NCBI GenBank assembly: GCA_947579605.1
Contig: OX388312.1
Span: 27,055,313-27,119,312 of the forward strand
DNA from: Athripsodes cinereus
Taxonomy: Eukaryota; Arthropoda; Insecta; Trichoptera; Leptoceridae
Reading direction: 5' to 3'
DNA length: 64,000 nt
Shown: positions 35,496-47,847 of the stretch, in pieces
Layout: each line of letters begins with the position of its first letter
Numbering within the stretch: position 1 is the first letter of the stretch
Position numbers and translations under genes: made by a program
The notes under the pieces: model-generated
What the model was told of the DNA's origin: nothing
Database searches by the model: none
What the model saw: the letters and a program-made list of their open reading frames with translations, nothing else

Positions 35496-35570
35496 CGTAT
35501 CCAAGTTAAATAAAGAAGAAACCTTCCGAAGGAATCCATGATGGGTTTTCTTTTTTCTCCTTTCAGTCAT
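35496..35570 (-). CDS. dlg1: dlg1 alternative first exon (Dlg-A-type N-terminus)
   Basis: A 25-codon exon starting at ATG 35570-35568 reads MTERRKKKTHHGFLRKVSSL then FNLDT, and ends in phase 0 before a GTGAGT donor (35495-35490). It closely follows the start of the short Drosophila isoform, which as I recall it runs MTxRKKK...GF.KKVSSLFNLDS. It joins in frame to PDZ1 as ...FNLDT/(Q)VNGGTE. Transcripts starting here skip the L27 domain. An in-frame ATG eight codons upstream (MNLITHNT before MTERRKKK) could lengthen it; the inner ATG is chosen on family similarity. The exon is too short for a normal ORF search. Confidence 0.92.
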
Positions 35571-38500
35571 TGTGTTGTGAGTTATTAGGTTCATAAGATA
35601 ATATACCAATGTATTACTTGTGTGAGAGGCTATGTTTAAGTTATAATATAAAATATAATATCATAACAATAGTAATAATACATAGCCTACGGGATATCAC
35701 TTTGTGTATATTATCTTCCAATCATCCAGCTCGACGCATGCGTGTTAGTCACAGTATATATGTATATATTCACAATATCATCTCTGGCCCATCATAAACG
35801 CAGCATGCATATACAATATCAATGCACCATAACCTTTTCTTTTTTCTTAATTTTACTTAGCTTCAACGTTTGTTTTGTTTTATTAAAATAAATGACAATC
35901 ACTGTAAAAACAAAAACATTGTATAACACTGAATATTATAATATTATTCATCAAAAACTCACTTATCTGAAAACTAAATCATGTTAATATAAAACTTTTT
36001 TTGATATTACAAAAACTGTAAATTATTGATTCGGATTTTAAGAATGATATAACAATGAGAATGAGTTTTATTATTAAGTTTCGTTGTGGACATTATTCCC
36101 GCACACCAGAATTTGAATGCTCTAACACCAAATGAAAATATTAATGTTAAGATGTTAAAAAAATATTATTAAAATGAAGTAGAGAAGATCCTTATCCCAA
36201 AATACCTGCGAGCAAATATTGTTAGATTATGATATGATTATTATTAATGTAGCATGAATTAAAAGTTTTTCCCAAAAACCGCATCAAACTAAAAAATAAT
36301 CACTCAGTATGTGTAATGACAACCCCAAGCTATATTATTATTAATTGCGGCAATTCAAAGTAAAAACATAAAGCAGATTATAATATTTGTATGTGATAGT
36401 TTATCCTCCTAATTACTCAATGTAAATAAAAGCAAACTACCTTAAGATTTTAATACATATAGTTTTCACTTATGAGGCACATTTCATAATTAAGATTTCG
36501 GGACAAGAGGGTGGGAAGTTGAGTAATTAGTTACAGAACTACTTGTCTAGAGAGATGAGTTCTGAGAAGAATGGCTAGATGAGACACAAAACACAGCTGT
36601 ATGGAAAACTTGAGTTGATAAGGAATACTAATTATTGGATGGATTAGTTTGCAGATTGAATAAGTAATTGAATTGAAAAGTTAGGTGGTTAAACAACAAG
36701 ACGGTGCGGGTTGACAAGAGTTTATTAGTTTCAATATGGGATGTGAACAACTATGAAGACTAAAATATTTGATGTAGATCATTCGCTCCTAGAAAATGAT
36801 TTTATTGAATGAAATATTCAAGTGAACATACATTTTATTAATACATCATACACTCACTGTTCTAATCTAAGAATATACCCATTTCTATTACAAGAGATGA
36901 CCTAACTTCACAAACTTTTTGTACAACTTTTAACAAAGTTTCTTCCTAGTTATAGGTACCTCCAAAGCAATATTTTAATAAGCTCATTATATATTTTAAT
37001 TGGTAATAAATTATTGCTTTAATATTAATATATGCACGTAAACTATTTCTGAAAGAAATTATTGCAAAATCTTCAATATGATAAAAGTAGGATGATTCAC
37101 ACGGTTAAAAATGCATTGTTCATTGAAATAAATGAGTTAAATTTAGTTTATTTACCGGATATCGCGGTCTTTACACACATAAACATGTAGTTATAAAAAA
37201 CTGTCGGTATTTTATACAACAAATAAATTAATTTCATTACAAGACAACATCACTCTGAAATGTCAGAATACGTTACAAGAGTTTATTGACAAACATACCT
37301 ATTCAAAAACTTTTATTTTAATTAGAAATCACTGAATTTACAATCGATAAAATATTTGAATAAATTTAAACTGATAAAATGTTCCCACGGCGATGTATTG
37401 AATATATTTTGACGTACACATCTCCCGAAGTTCACGGTATATTACTACACATCATTTTAGGTTATAAATAGGTCGGGGATAGGCTAGCCGCCATTATGAA
37501 TATGAATGATATGAAACAGCAACACCGTCCACTAACCACTTGTAGCGTTGACTTTACCAACACATTCGCGCAAAATACACATACCTACGATACATTTCTA
37601 GAGGTGTACCGTCAACTGTGTACCGATATCTACTTTCCTTCGGTCATGTCACGTCATAATAAAATTTTCTGTTCCCGCAATTTAATAATCTCACAGTCAC
37701 ACTCCCACGAAAAGTTTCAACTCATCAGACATAGATGGCACTATTCGCCAATCGCCACCATAATTTAGAAATCGAACATTTACGAGAACGATCAAAAATC
37801 AAATTCACATTGGTGTTTCCAAAGTAAAATACCTACCTAAGTACTTTGTTTTTTTTCGATTTTTTTTTTAATTTAAAATGAATAGCGGAATTTCGACCAA
37901 TCAACATCCGAATTACAAATAAAATTCCTCAGAAATTTATATAAATACGAAATTCTGTTGAATTCTCATCTGGGAATACTTCGTATATCCTAGATCTCAG
38001 CAAGCTTAATTAATCTAGTTTCTGAATTTCTCTTATGAACATAAATTAGTAAGTCCATATAAATAATATTCAGCAGCAAGGAAAACAGAAATAAATGGGA
38101 AAAAAATATTATTCGTTTGATGAAAAAACATCGATTTATTTACCTATTGAAAAACTGTCTCTGGAATAAAAAGTTAAATGCATGTCGTTTAGGATTCGAT
38201 TTTGCAATTTCAAACTTACCCAATTCATATTATTATTATCGTATTTATAGCACCTTCCGTTAAACCTGTAATTGGTAGAATGAATTCTTCGGCGATTATG
38301 CCAAAAATCAAATAATATTTTTAAAAAAGAATATAATAAATACCTACCTAGGTATATCAAATAATTTCAAATTTATGCGTTTCGAACGCTTCATTTTTTT
38401 CAATAGTAGGTATTAAGGTATCTAAAATCGTAAAACAATTCACATTTTTACACATGTTACTAAATTTTATTTACTTTCAATACATCTACAATCATCATTG

Positions 38501-39456
38501 TAGGGTAGATTTCTTAATAATAAATATATATTTAAAAAAGCCTGAAAAGTTGACAAAAAGATATATATTGCAGTTACAGTGATATAAAAATATATTTTGC
38601 TTTTGTGTGCCCCTGGTGCCATACACAGTGATCTTAATAAAATTATTAATTATTGTGATTTGAACTCTTAAATCGTGGTTAAAAAGTATGCCTTCGTGTG
38701 AAAAATTATGTACCATCTATGGGTACAATACAATATTTTGGTGATGGTGATATCCTTAAATTTAAACATAACCTTTACAAGGTGCGTTAATGTGAATAAT
38801 ATTGAATGGTTTGGAATGATTACATAAATAGTTTTGAGTAAAGCTTTACATTTCCTGGTGTTCTTTATTACCTACACATAAATCACTTGGTTTTTTTTTC
38901 AATTTTGCGAACTGACCAGTGTAGCTGAAGCGAGGTGAAAAGTACCATAAACAATACTGTTATAACAATCATGGTTCTCGCAACAATGAAGCATTTTGTA
39001 AGTTCATAATATTTTTGAGCCGTGTCTATGTTTACGTTACTTTTTCTCGCTTGTAGCTATGTTGGTTCATACAACCAATGGATTAATTTTCTTTATTATT
39101 ATTTTTTTCTTTATAATCGGTTCCTACCTACAACACAACGTGAAAGAACACACACCAATAACAACAAAAAAAGCGTGAGCACCCAAAAATAAAACTACAG
39201 TAATAATATAATATTCAACACACTCAATATTATACTTATTATAAATTCACCCTTAAAACACCAATACATTTCAAATTATTACGTCACATTGTTTTTATAT
39301 AATGTAAGCTATGGATAATAATATATATTACGATATATAATAAGTGAAATAGTATTATATATTTTGTATTGTTATATGATTTATTTTCTATCATGCAAGA
39401 AATCCTTTGACGTGAAAAGCGAGGTATTTCACACAAAATGGCGGCATAACACTTAC
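35571..39456 (-). other. dlg1 intron 3, 5' part, including 5' region of the short isoform
   Basis: The DNA upstream of the Dlg-A start exon is AT-rich to about 37.3 kb, then holds a CpG-richer patch (37380-37800). No further coding exon was recognised. The frame at 37496-37768 is on the opposite strand and shows no domain. Confidence 0.55.
37380..37800 (-). promoter_or_regulatory. Candidate promoter / 5' UTR region of the short dlg1 isoform
   Basis: This patch is visibly richer in CpG and balanced-base sequence than its surroundings (ccgaccta, ggcggctagcc, ttgcgcgaatg, cgggaac) and lies about 1.9 kb upstream of the Dlg-A start exon on the same strand. On the minus strand it contains cataatggcggctagcctat. 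This is inference from composition and position only; no TATA or initiator motif is convincing, and a transposon remnant is a possible alternative. Confidence 0.25.
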
Positions 39457-39534
39457 CGTCCTTTCCTCGGCGACAGGCTTTTCCGTTTCCTTGGCGGGTG
39501 ACAGTCGCTGGTTGGAAACATTGTTTTGCTGAAG
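39457..39534 (-). CDS. dlg1: dlg1 exon 3: L27-PDZ1 linker
   Basis: The 78-nt exon (phase 0 to 0) lies between acceptor attttccag and donor GTAAGT. It encodes LQQNNVSNQRLSPAKETEKP then VAEERT. Hydrophilic and Gln/Glu-rich, it matches the type of linker between L27 and PDZ1. It joins exon 2 (...ENDQ/LQQNN) and PDZ1 (...EERT/(Q)VNGG). Length and phase allow skipping. Confidence 0.88.
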
Positions 39535-40031
39535 CTGGAAAATTAATGATAAACATCATGTTAATTTCTGCTTCACAAAAGGTGTATATATTATTATTAA
39601 TCAATGCACCAAAACAATAAAACCAGAATGTACTTTTTAGTAAGGTTGATGACTAACTATTTAGGAAACAAAGAAAACACGATGAAAATATTGTAGATAT
39701 TGTCCAATTCTACCATATTCATTACTATCAGAAAAAATATCATAGAAATGGCGTATCTACGTGTTATTTACAAATAATCTGAGGGTCATTATTAATAAAG
39801 AAAAACAAGAAAATATACAAAAATGATAGGTACCTACAAAAATAATATTCTCGATAAAACATTAAAATAGATCATTATCTGGATGTTATTAAGAAAGTAG
39901 AAAAAGGGAAAATTCAAATATTTTGGTGATTATACAAAACTAAAGGTTTTTCATATTATAAAAGTAAGACTAGAGCGATGTCATAATGATACGAGTATAT
40001 GTTACAATACTTAATTTTTCAAAAAAATAGT

Positions 40032-40192
40032 TCAATCGGACATATCTGTTGAAGAACCATGATTACACAGTGTAACATTGTGCAAAATTCGTGATTCGTA
40101 AGCGTTAAGACGCATTTTTCACTTCTTTCGATTAGATTTTGCACAATGTTACATTGTTTAAACATGGTTCCCTAATAGAGATGTCGGATTGA
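40032..40192. mobile_element. Palindromic MITE (161 bp)
   Basis: The left half (tcaatcggacatatctgttg aagaaccatg...tgtaacattgtgcaaaat) is the inverted counterpart of the right half (attttgcacaatgttacatt ... atgtcggattga), with about 80% identity over ~55 bp arms. There is a ~45-nt centre and no ORF. Confidence 0.75.
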
Positions 40193-41064
40193 TTTTGTCA
40201 TCTGCACGTTTTTGTCAAATTTCGGTTAAACAATAAAAAAAATTGTTAATATTCTAAACAAATGTTAAATATGCCCTTCTTGCGGTTATGTTACTACATA
40301 AAACAGCATTGTTTAGTACAAGCTTAGTAATTTATTAAATTTTCGAGGTAAAAACTTATAACTTACCAAATTTTAGGAGTGAAAAATGAGGTTGAAATAA
40401 AGCGTAATCAAACAAAACAAAAAATAAAAGCAAGAAACAAGTCATAAGGAAAATTAGTCATATTTGGAAAATAAACATAAAAATAACGGGAAAAAATAAA
40501 AAATACAATAAAAAGTTACATTAATTTGACAGACGTTTGTAACAAAACGGAAACATTTTTTTTTTTCAATTTTCCGAGAAGACATCATGAATTAATACAC
40601 AAGAATTCAAGAATAAAAACATTCCAATCTTGACGTAGACAAACCATCAAACTTTTTAAAAACTCAATTTCCCTTAAGTAACTTAATGTTATTGGTTATG
40701 TCAGACAAAAAACTAACAATGTACAGGATCGAGATAAATTACTCCGAATATAATATAGGATATTTACAGTTTTATTTATTTTTTTATCGAGAACTGTTGT
40801 ATAAATAAGTTTTATGTTTGTAGGTGAAAATAATGGTACAATATTTTATAAACTCGACTTTTCGGACGCAAAATAAGCAAAATGTTTCGGCTTATATCCA
40901 CTTAAGAACAAAAAACAAAAAGTGCTTTATTTTCCAATCATCCCTCATAATATACCAAGCATAGAAGCCATAAAAATTACACAAAATACGAAAATATCTA
41001 CCTACATCAATTTATTTTTGTAGATGAAAAATAAGTTTTTGCATGTTTGATTTTTTTTTAACCT

Positions 41065-41165
41065 ACATAGGCAATTCACACAGATCGAGCTAGTCCCAAA
41101 CGAAGATTAATCTTGTATTATTGGTACTAACGCGACGATACACACATTTATGTTACATTTGCTTG
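41065..41165 (+). mobile_element. SINE tail fragment (same family as 12772-13017)
   Basis: taggcaattcacacagatcg agctagtcccaaa, then ttaatcttgtattattggta ctaacgcgac matches the end of the 12772-13017 copy and 63394-63480. Confidence 0.7.
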
Positions 41166-42933
41166 CTATTATATTTTTTCGTGATTTTTCAGACCCTCTG
41201 ATAACTTAAATTTTTGTAAACTAATAATTAATTCATGGAAAACATAACAACATAAATACGAAATTTCCTTGCTGTACCAAATTGAAAACGACTACTGATA
41301 GAATTCATTTCTACGATTTCGAGTCTCGTATTTAAACATTTACGAACATATATAATTATATATTTTGGTTAACGCGGCAGTCTTCATTCGGAAGAGGTAT
41401 TTACTAGCAAATATTAAACAAATCATGTTGCTAAACACCAATATTTTACATGTCGTTGCGATTCACAAAGATTTACGTGAAAAGTTTACCACACTAAAAG
41501 GTTGAGTTTGTCGGTCTAGTTTAAATAAGAAATATGTATTTGCAAACTATGTTTATATTTGCCAAATGTACGAGTGTGTTATCTACAAGAATCCCATTTT
41601 ATGCATACGTCATTTAGCACGTTATATAACAAGTCATACCGAGAAGTACGATATTGATTTTAAAGTTTAACTCCAATAGTTTATCTAGATGCGAAGCTTT
41701 GAGTCGTATTATATTTATACTTATTATATTTGTACAAAAATTTGCACCTGCAATCATTAAAAATGCATATTCAAAAAAAAGTTTATGAAAAATGATTTGT
41801 TCCATGGTTGCACCTTTGTATTCAATGTCAAGGTTCTTACTAAATTCAAAATTTTTCATCAGCGTGAATATAGTTCCATACTGTATTTTTTGAATATTTC
41901 GTATAGTCGAATTGCGCCAAAAACAATTTTATAGCAAGGAATAGTTTTTCAGATACGAAGTCGAAAAGTGTCCCTTTAGAGTTTAGACAGTCGCAAAATT
42001 TATAATAACAGTTATTTTATGTTTATAAGTACGGCTATTGAGTACCTTAATACCTTCGCAAAATGCCGTAATCGTCTAGTTACATAGAGAAAATTACATC
42101 TCTTATGCAGTAGGTGCCTACTTTTTACTTAACTTTTTATTTCTAGTCATCTTTCTTTGTTCCATATTTTTCATAGGTAGGTACACAAAATGTATTCGGA
42201 GTTTTCGTATTTTAAAAAGAGAATCTTTAAAAATGTTCTGTATTCAAAATGTGAGAATATTTTATTTTAAAGTACATACTCAAGGACCTACCTACAATAC
42301 GGTCAAATGGAGAACCTTGCCTTTCATATTTAATAGCAACCTACTCGAGTAACCATTAGTTTGTTGGGTCAGAGTTTATAAATTCCTGCACAATTCAAAC
42401 ATTTTATAAAATCCTAAACGTACATTTATGTTTAAACCTTTCGATTTCATAATGTAAGAATATAATTATATAAGCAGTAGGTACCTATGAACGCATTATT
42501 TATTTCAAAACCCTTCAGAAACATAGCGTTAGACGAAACCCGCACTTCCAACTGATAAGTTAGCTAAATGTTTTTGACTTAAGGGTTTACGAATGAGAAC
42601 ACAAGTGCAATTGACTTCTTTCTTACTTTAGAATAGTTTTTTTCACAATCGATAGCTAAATTGAAAATTTGCATTCGAACTTGTAAAACGATTGAAAATA
42701 TGACGTGGGTTGTGCTAGACCTGAAATATAAAACATAAAGATAATTTGAAGGAGAGAACACCTGTTTCAAAATTACCATAAAATGTTTTTGTTTTCCTTC
42801 TTTTTATTATATTCTTAAGTGGATATGCGCCGTGTTTTCCTGTGATGTATGTATGTTTTGTGGGCGGAATATACAATAAACAAAAAGACTGCATGAATGT
42901 GGGATAAAACAAAACAGCAAATAAAAAACTAAC

Positions 42934-43023
42934 TTGGTCGTTTTCAGGTGTCTCGGAATGATCATCCTCAAAGTCGTTTAAAACACCCTGTACCATGGGC
43001 ATAAAGGCGCCATCTGGATATGC
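42934..43023 (-). CDS. dlg1: dlg1 exon 2: acidic linker after L27
   Basis: The 90-nt exon (phase 0 to 0), after ttttgttccag and before GTTAGT, encodes AYPDGAFMPMVQGVLNDFED then DHSETPENDQ. It sits between L27 and the Gln-rich linker exon. The acidic FEDDHSETPEND text is plausible Dlg linker. It is conserved in phase with both neighbours and could be optional. Confidence 0.87.
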
Positions 43024-45721
43024 CTGGAACAAAAGCCCACCTGATACTCGCTGAAGTGGAGGGAGAAACTTTCAAATATATCCTGCACTCACATTCCAAA
43101 CAAAACGTAGATGAGTACAAAGGGAAATGGAAAACACTACCGCGTAAAATACCTTCTATTTTCTATTGTCTATGCACTGTAATAATGCTTCACATATATA
43201 TAGAACAGAAAATGAGAAAGTTTTCCATTTTTGAAATTACGAATTTGAATTTAGGAATGTAAATATTTTAAACAAACTTGTATCCAGATTTTAGTGTTAC
43301 CATGATTAATAATTTTATTATTATTCGGAACGAGAAATTATTATTTCTTTTATACATAATTGATGAAATTCGTTTTTGCTTGACACTTGTGACAGTTATA
43401 ATATAATTCTTGTTTCTGCTAATCCTCTTTGACAAATTAGTAATAAGTACTTGTTCGGAACGGCTATGAAATGATTTCTTTACAAACCGTAATATCAAAA
43501 TAATATCTACTAAATTTAAAGCCTACAGCTATTTCTCAAACAAAATTTTATATCTTTGAATAAATAAAATTATTAATTATACATTTCTTATTCAAACGTT
43601 TTTTAATTGTTGGTTCATATATTTCATGTTCAAAATTAGTATTTTGTCCCAGAACGGCACAAATAAAAAAAAACAGTACGTAAATTTTGGTGGTTCATAA
43701 ATTTGTTAATTTATTTTGATTCAAGTTTAGCCAATCAAAATGTAGGTAAATTGCTATTTCACTTTACACGTATTTTTAAATAGGTACATTGAAGAATGAA
43801 GGTGATGACATAACCTGAAAGTTTATTTGCGTCTATCAACAAAAAAATCCCAACATCAATTCTGAATATTATGTCAGTTTTTGGATGTAGAGAACACAAT
43901 CGATATGACCGTACATACTAAATTCAAAAGAAACTAGAATCACCGACGAACTCCCTGTTTATTAAGAACATATATACAGATTAATCATTATTTTATATGT
44001 ACCTACATACCGTAAAAAATAAAACATCCAAGAAAGCTGGTTATAATAATAAGTTTACCATTAAATTCCAGATATTGCATTGAAACTTTTGTGAAAAAAA
44101 ATTGGAATCCTACCCTCATTCGAGACTATTTACGAAGAGAAAATTAAGAGGATGGGGTAATAATCTCTTAAAAATATTAGTAGACACTTATTTTTTTCAC
44201 AATTTCGTAATTTTATAATAATCTGATTAGGACTTATGTTGTTTATGCATAATTAAATGTGAGATACTTACGTTTTAATACTCTTTCATTAGTAACTTGA
44301 ATTATCCGTAGTAATCCAAAAATCTCAGGTATACGGTGTAGTTACCTACTATAATAATATTATTATTGTCGTTATTATAATAATACCTACCTATGTAGGG
44401 ACATGAGCTGTGTAGGGAGGAGTGGAGAAATAAGTCAAAACTCGTTGCAGACCAATCCAATGGATTGTAACTCATTATATATACCTATGTAGTTAAAACT
44501 AATTGGACACCTACCCTTGCGTGCGCAAAGGGAAGGATATGTTATTATGAACGAACTAATGGTTGACGAATCAACGACCTTATTTCATAATTATAGCTGA
44601 CAATCCATTTTCATTGACTTGTACTGATTATACATTACGTGAAAGCTGATTCATTGGATTTATTATACAGTATTTTTTTTATCAAGAGTGCACAATAAAT
44701 TACGACCTAGCGATCTTAACTAAATCATCGGGTTGCTGGCGAACTAATGAGTCAAACCTTCAAAATGTAGATTACCATTGTTTACTACAATTTTACAAAA
44801 ATCTTCTATCATTGGTATCTTTTGTTTCGTTTTGTAAAGTAAAAACGAAGTATGAAAAATATTTATTATTCATATTATGATTATTTGACTCGGAAAATAT
44901 TATATAGTTGATAACGTCAAAACTTTTAGCGTTGGGTTCCTTTTTTTATGTTCTGATTATGTTCAACTTAGGTAATACTAAGTAATAACTTACAACCGAC
45001 GTGATTTTTACTAATTGAAAATTAAATTATTGTAAGGTATTTACTGTTGTCTTTTAGTCAGCGATAACACCAAAATACAGCAAATTCTATTGAATTTTTA
45101 CAACCTATCATCAGAAAAAAGCATGAACTCAACTATAGGTTCACAAAATTTAATAATATCATAGACATACTAGACTTGCAGCGCGGTATATTTTTTCGGA
45201 ATTTTAGTGTTCCAACATCGATGACCTTCAAGCATTGACAATGTATTGTCTTAGAACCAACGTCAGTTTAAAACTGGATGCAAAATTTGATTGGCCGCAT
45301 GGCTGATTTTATTTGAATTACCGATCTAGTATATCTTTGAATAATATCTAGCTTTTTTCTTTATGGATAAATGAAAACAGATAACGATATACTACCTAGT
45401 ACCTTAATGTTTTATCATTGTATTATTTTAACAAGTATAAAAAGTATAGGTACATTATAGCAATAATTAGATATTATTAGTGTAAGTACATTTTGTTCTT
45501 TATTTAGCCAAATGTAATTACTCAAAGCGCCATTTTGTTGATGTTTAATTGTTAATCGATAAAAATAAAACGAATCAGAATACAACTGCCTACAAACATG
45601 TTTTCGTATCGTGCAACACGATATGGTCTTGCTGTTATTTTTTCCACGCAATTTAGTGGCACAACACTTGACCAATCGAATTTGATCGATCGAATCCTAA
45701 AAAAAATTTCCTTTGAAACAA

Positions 45722-45900
45722 AAATCGTGAGTTTGTCGGTAGCCTGGCGATAGAATATAGGCGTCATGCACAAGAGGTGTACGGTTTGATCCCAGGTGCC
45801 GGTAAACTCTCCTTTCACGAAACAAGCATTTAGCTTGCTGTAAAAGGTGTTTAAGGTTGTATTTGGGTTTACAACAAAAACCTAGATATATCTTAAAAAA
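45722..45900 (+). mobile_element. tRNA-headed SINE (GTCGG-type), plus-strand copy
   Basis: gtgagtttgtcggtagcctg gcgatagaat..., B box cggtttgatcccaggtgccg, then ctctcctttcacgaaacaag, aggttgtatttgggtttaca and ctagatatatctt. It is the same order as 27825-27990 in reverse. Confidence 0.85.
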
Positions 45901-45939
45901 ACGATTAAAGTACCTACGTGAATGTAATAGAAAGCAACT

Positions 45940-46180
45940 ACTACTATACTATCACGGCATATCCCACTAGTAGCCAGCAACCCAGCTTACTATGTTATAA
46001 ATATGCAAGCTGTCCTCTCCGTGCCAAAAAGACATTCAGGGTGGGTGGTAAACTTCATCGCTAAATTTTAGATGTTAAGTGTCTTTCTTTATTTGAACAC
46101 TGGCCTTTTACAGGACATTCGAAAACTTTCGGAAAAGAATGAAAGACCAATTCCTTGTCGGGTGTTCCACGAAGATAAAT
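45940..46180 (+). mobile_element. (CTA)n-type element copy
   Basis: ctactactatactatcacgg catatcccac, gcaagctgtcctctccgtgc, gacattcagggtgggtggta, ttttacaggacattcgaaaa and gaccaattccttgtcgggtg occur in order. The open frame at 46072-46335 is a chance frame over this element. Confidence 0.85.
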
Positions 46181-47713
46181 ACTACGTAGGTAGAAATCTA
46201 GGTTGTAAGAAAAAGATTGACTGGTTTTCCGATATCCTTTTTTACAAACTGCATGTAATAAACATACATCTTTTCATAATTTATAAAATATATAATATAA
46301 AATATGGACTTCCACCAAGAACCGTCCGTCGATAAATTAAACTTTATACATCTTTTCATCTTCAAACCATAAATGTTTCAAGAATTTCAGCAAGAAAGTT
46401 TATGTTTGTTACACTTAGGAATACCGATTAAGTAATTCTGGGATATTTGTCCAGTTACCTTTAATAAAATACGTTCCTTAGCTTACATATAGGTGATATA
46501 GATTGCTATTATTTTTAGTCTTATAATTTTTTTCGCACGACTGACCTAAGGATTTTTCAACTTCTATTATTTTGAGAGGAAAAATAATCCCAACCTATAA
46601 TACGTGACATATGCCGAGTAAAAAATGGCAAGGACTTTCAAACATCTACGACTCAATATATTTTTATAAGAATTCCAACTTTGCTATTTTACGTAAGATG
46701 CCTTCTTTCGTACCCATAATATTATAATATTCTATCCCTTTTACGCTACCCATTATTTATAACCCGATATCTCTTTGATCTCCCTACAAACTACCATTTT
46801 ATTTTCCTATCTTTGATATCTTATTACATACCACCCCCGTAAGGTGAAAGCTAAAAAATGCAAAGGACAAAACTCAATTATCTACCGTAGGACAAAAATT
46901 CTAATGGATAGATATCCATAACACTTTTTGTTTCGTGGAAAGGGTATTTGCATTTACCATTTGACCATTTTCATTGTATAAATTAGGTGTTTTAATTCTT
47001 ACGAATTAGTTTTAGTCTGACTTGGCACTAATTACTGTATAATAATTTGGATAGTATAAAAGTCTTCTCTTCTGTGGTGTAGTTTGACGAATATAGGAGC
47101 ATTAATGCACCACAACACATGTAATTAATTAAATGTAATACAACTTCAAAATAAGTTAAGACACTGAAAGAATTTCTAGTCCAATATTGTGGCCGTTTAG
47201 TGATCATTAAGTATAAATTATGTATCAGGTTCTGTACAGTAAATTATTATTATTGTCATTGACATTACAGCAATTATCAAATAATACTATAAATCATATA
47301 AGTTGGTGCTATTAAGCACGGTCCCTCGAATCCATTAACGAAATTGGTTGAGCATTATCATAATACGATGTCAAATTAACAGTGTCGGTCTAAGAAATAA
47401 TAACCTCAAAGACAATGAAACATTAAGTGAAAACTAATTTTACATTTCACACTCTTGTATTTGATTACTTTACACCCATTCTGTTATTTTTAGATACACA
47501 CATCCTTAGTTCTTTTCGAAATTTCTATTTAGATCATATGTCGTTCATTTCAAATGCGTTCCACAATAAATGTACAGAATTATTTTTTATCAGTCCTGTT
47601 GGCTCACTTGAAGATCACTGGCTCTGATTCACACCAAACTGGCTTGCAATTGCACGACACTCCAGTTCATAGAGTATAATTATTATATTATGTATATTAA
47701 CTCCGTAAACGTA

Positions 47714-47847
47714 GACAAACCGTACTTAGCGATCGACTACTGGCGAACTTTTCGACAATCTACCTACATGTCCCGTGTAATTATGCGTTATTGTTGCAGT
47801 TATTGACGAAAATTCGTTTGTAGTCGATCGCCAAGTGCGTGTTTGTC
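47714..47847. mobile_element. TA-flanked MITE (134 bp)
   Basis: The ends gacaaaccgtacttagcgat cgactac and, inverted, gacaaacacgcacttggcga tcgactac form TIRs of ~35 bp with few mismatches. TA dinucleotides flank both sides (47712-47713, 47848-47849), as expected for Tc1/mariner-type insertion. No ORF. Confidence 0.75.

Larger units (their letters stand above)
39535..42933 (-). other. dlg1 intron 2 (3.4 kb)
   Basis: AT-rich intron with a palindromic MITE (40032-40192) and a SINE tail (41065-41165). No exon was recognised; the frames at 41614-41859 and 42579-42779 are unremarkable. Confidence 0.6.

Noticed and set aside
43020..43262. Plus-strand 80-codon frame overlapping dlg1 exon 2
   Set aside because: It starts at the exon's acceptor on the opposite strand and has no recognisable content.
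46072..46335. 87-codon plus-strand frame
   Set aside because: Its first half is the (CTA)n-type repeat; no protein similarity.
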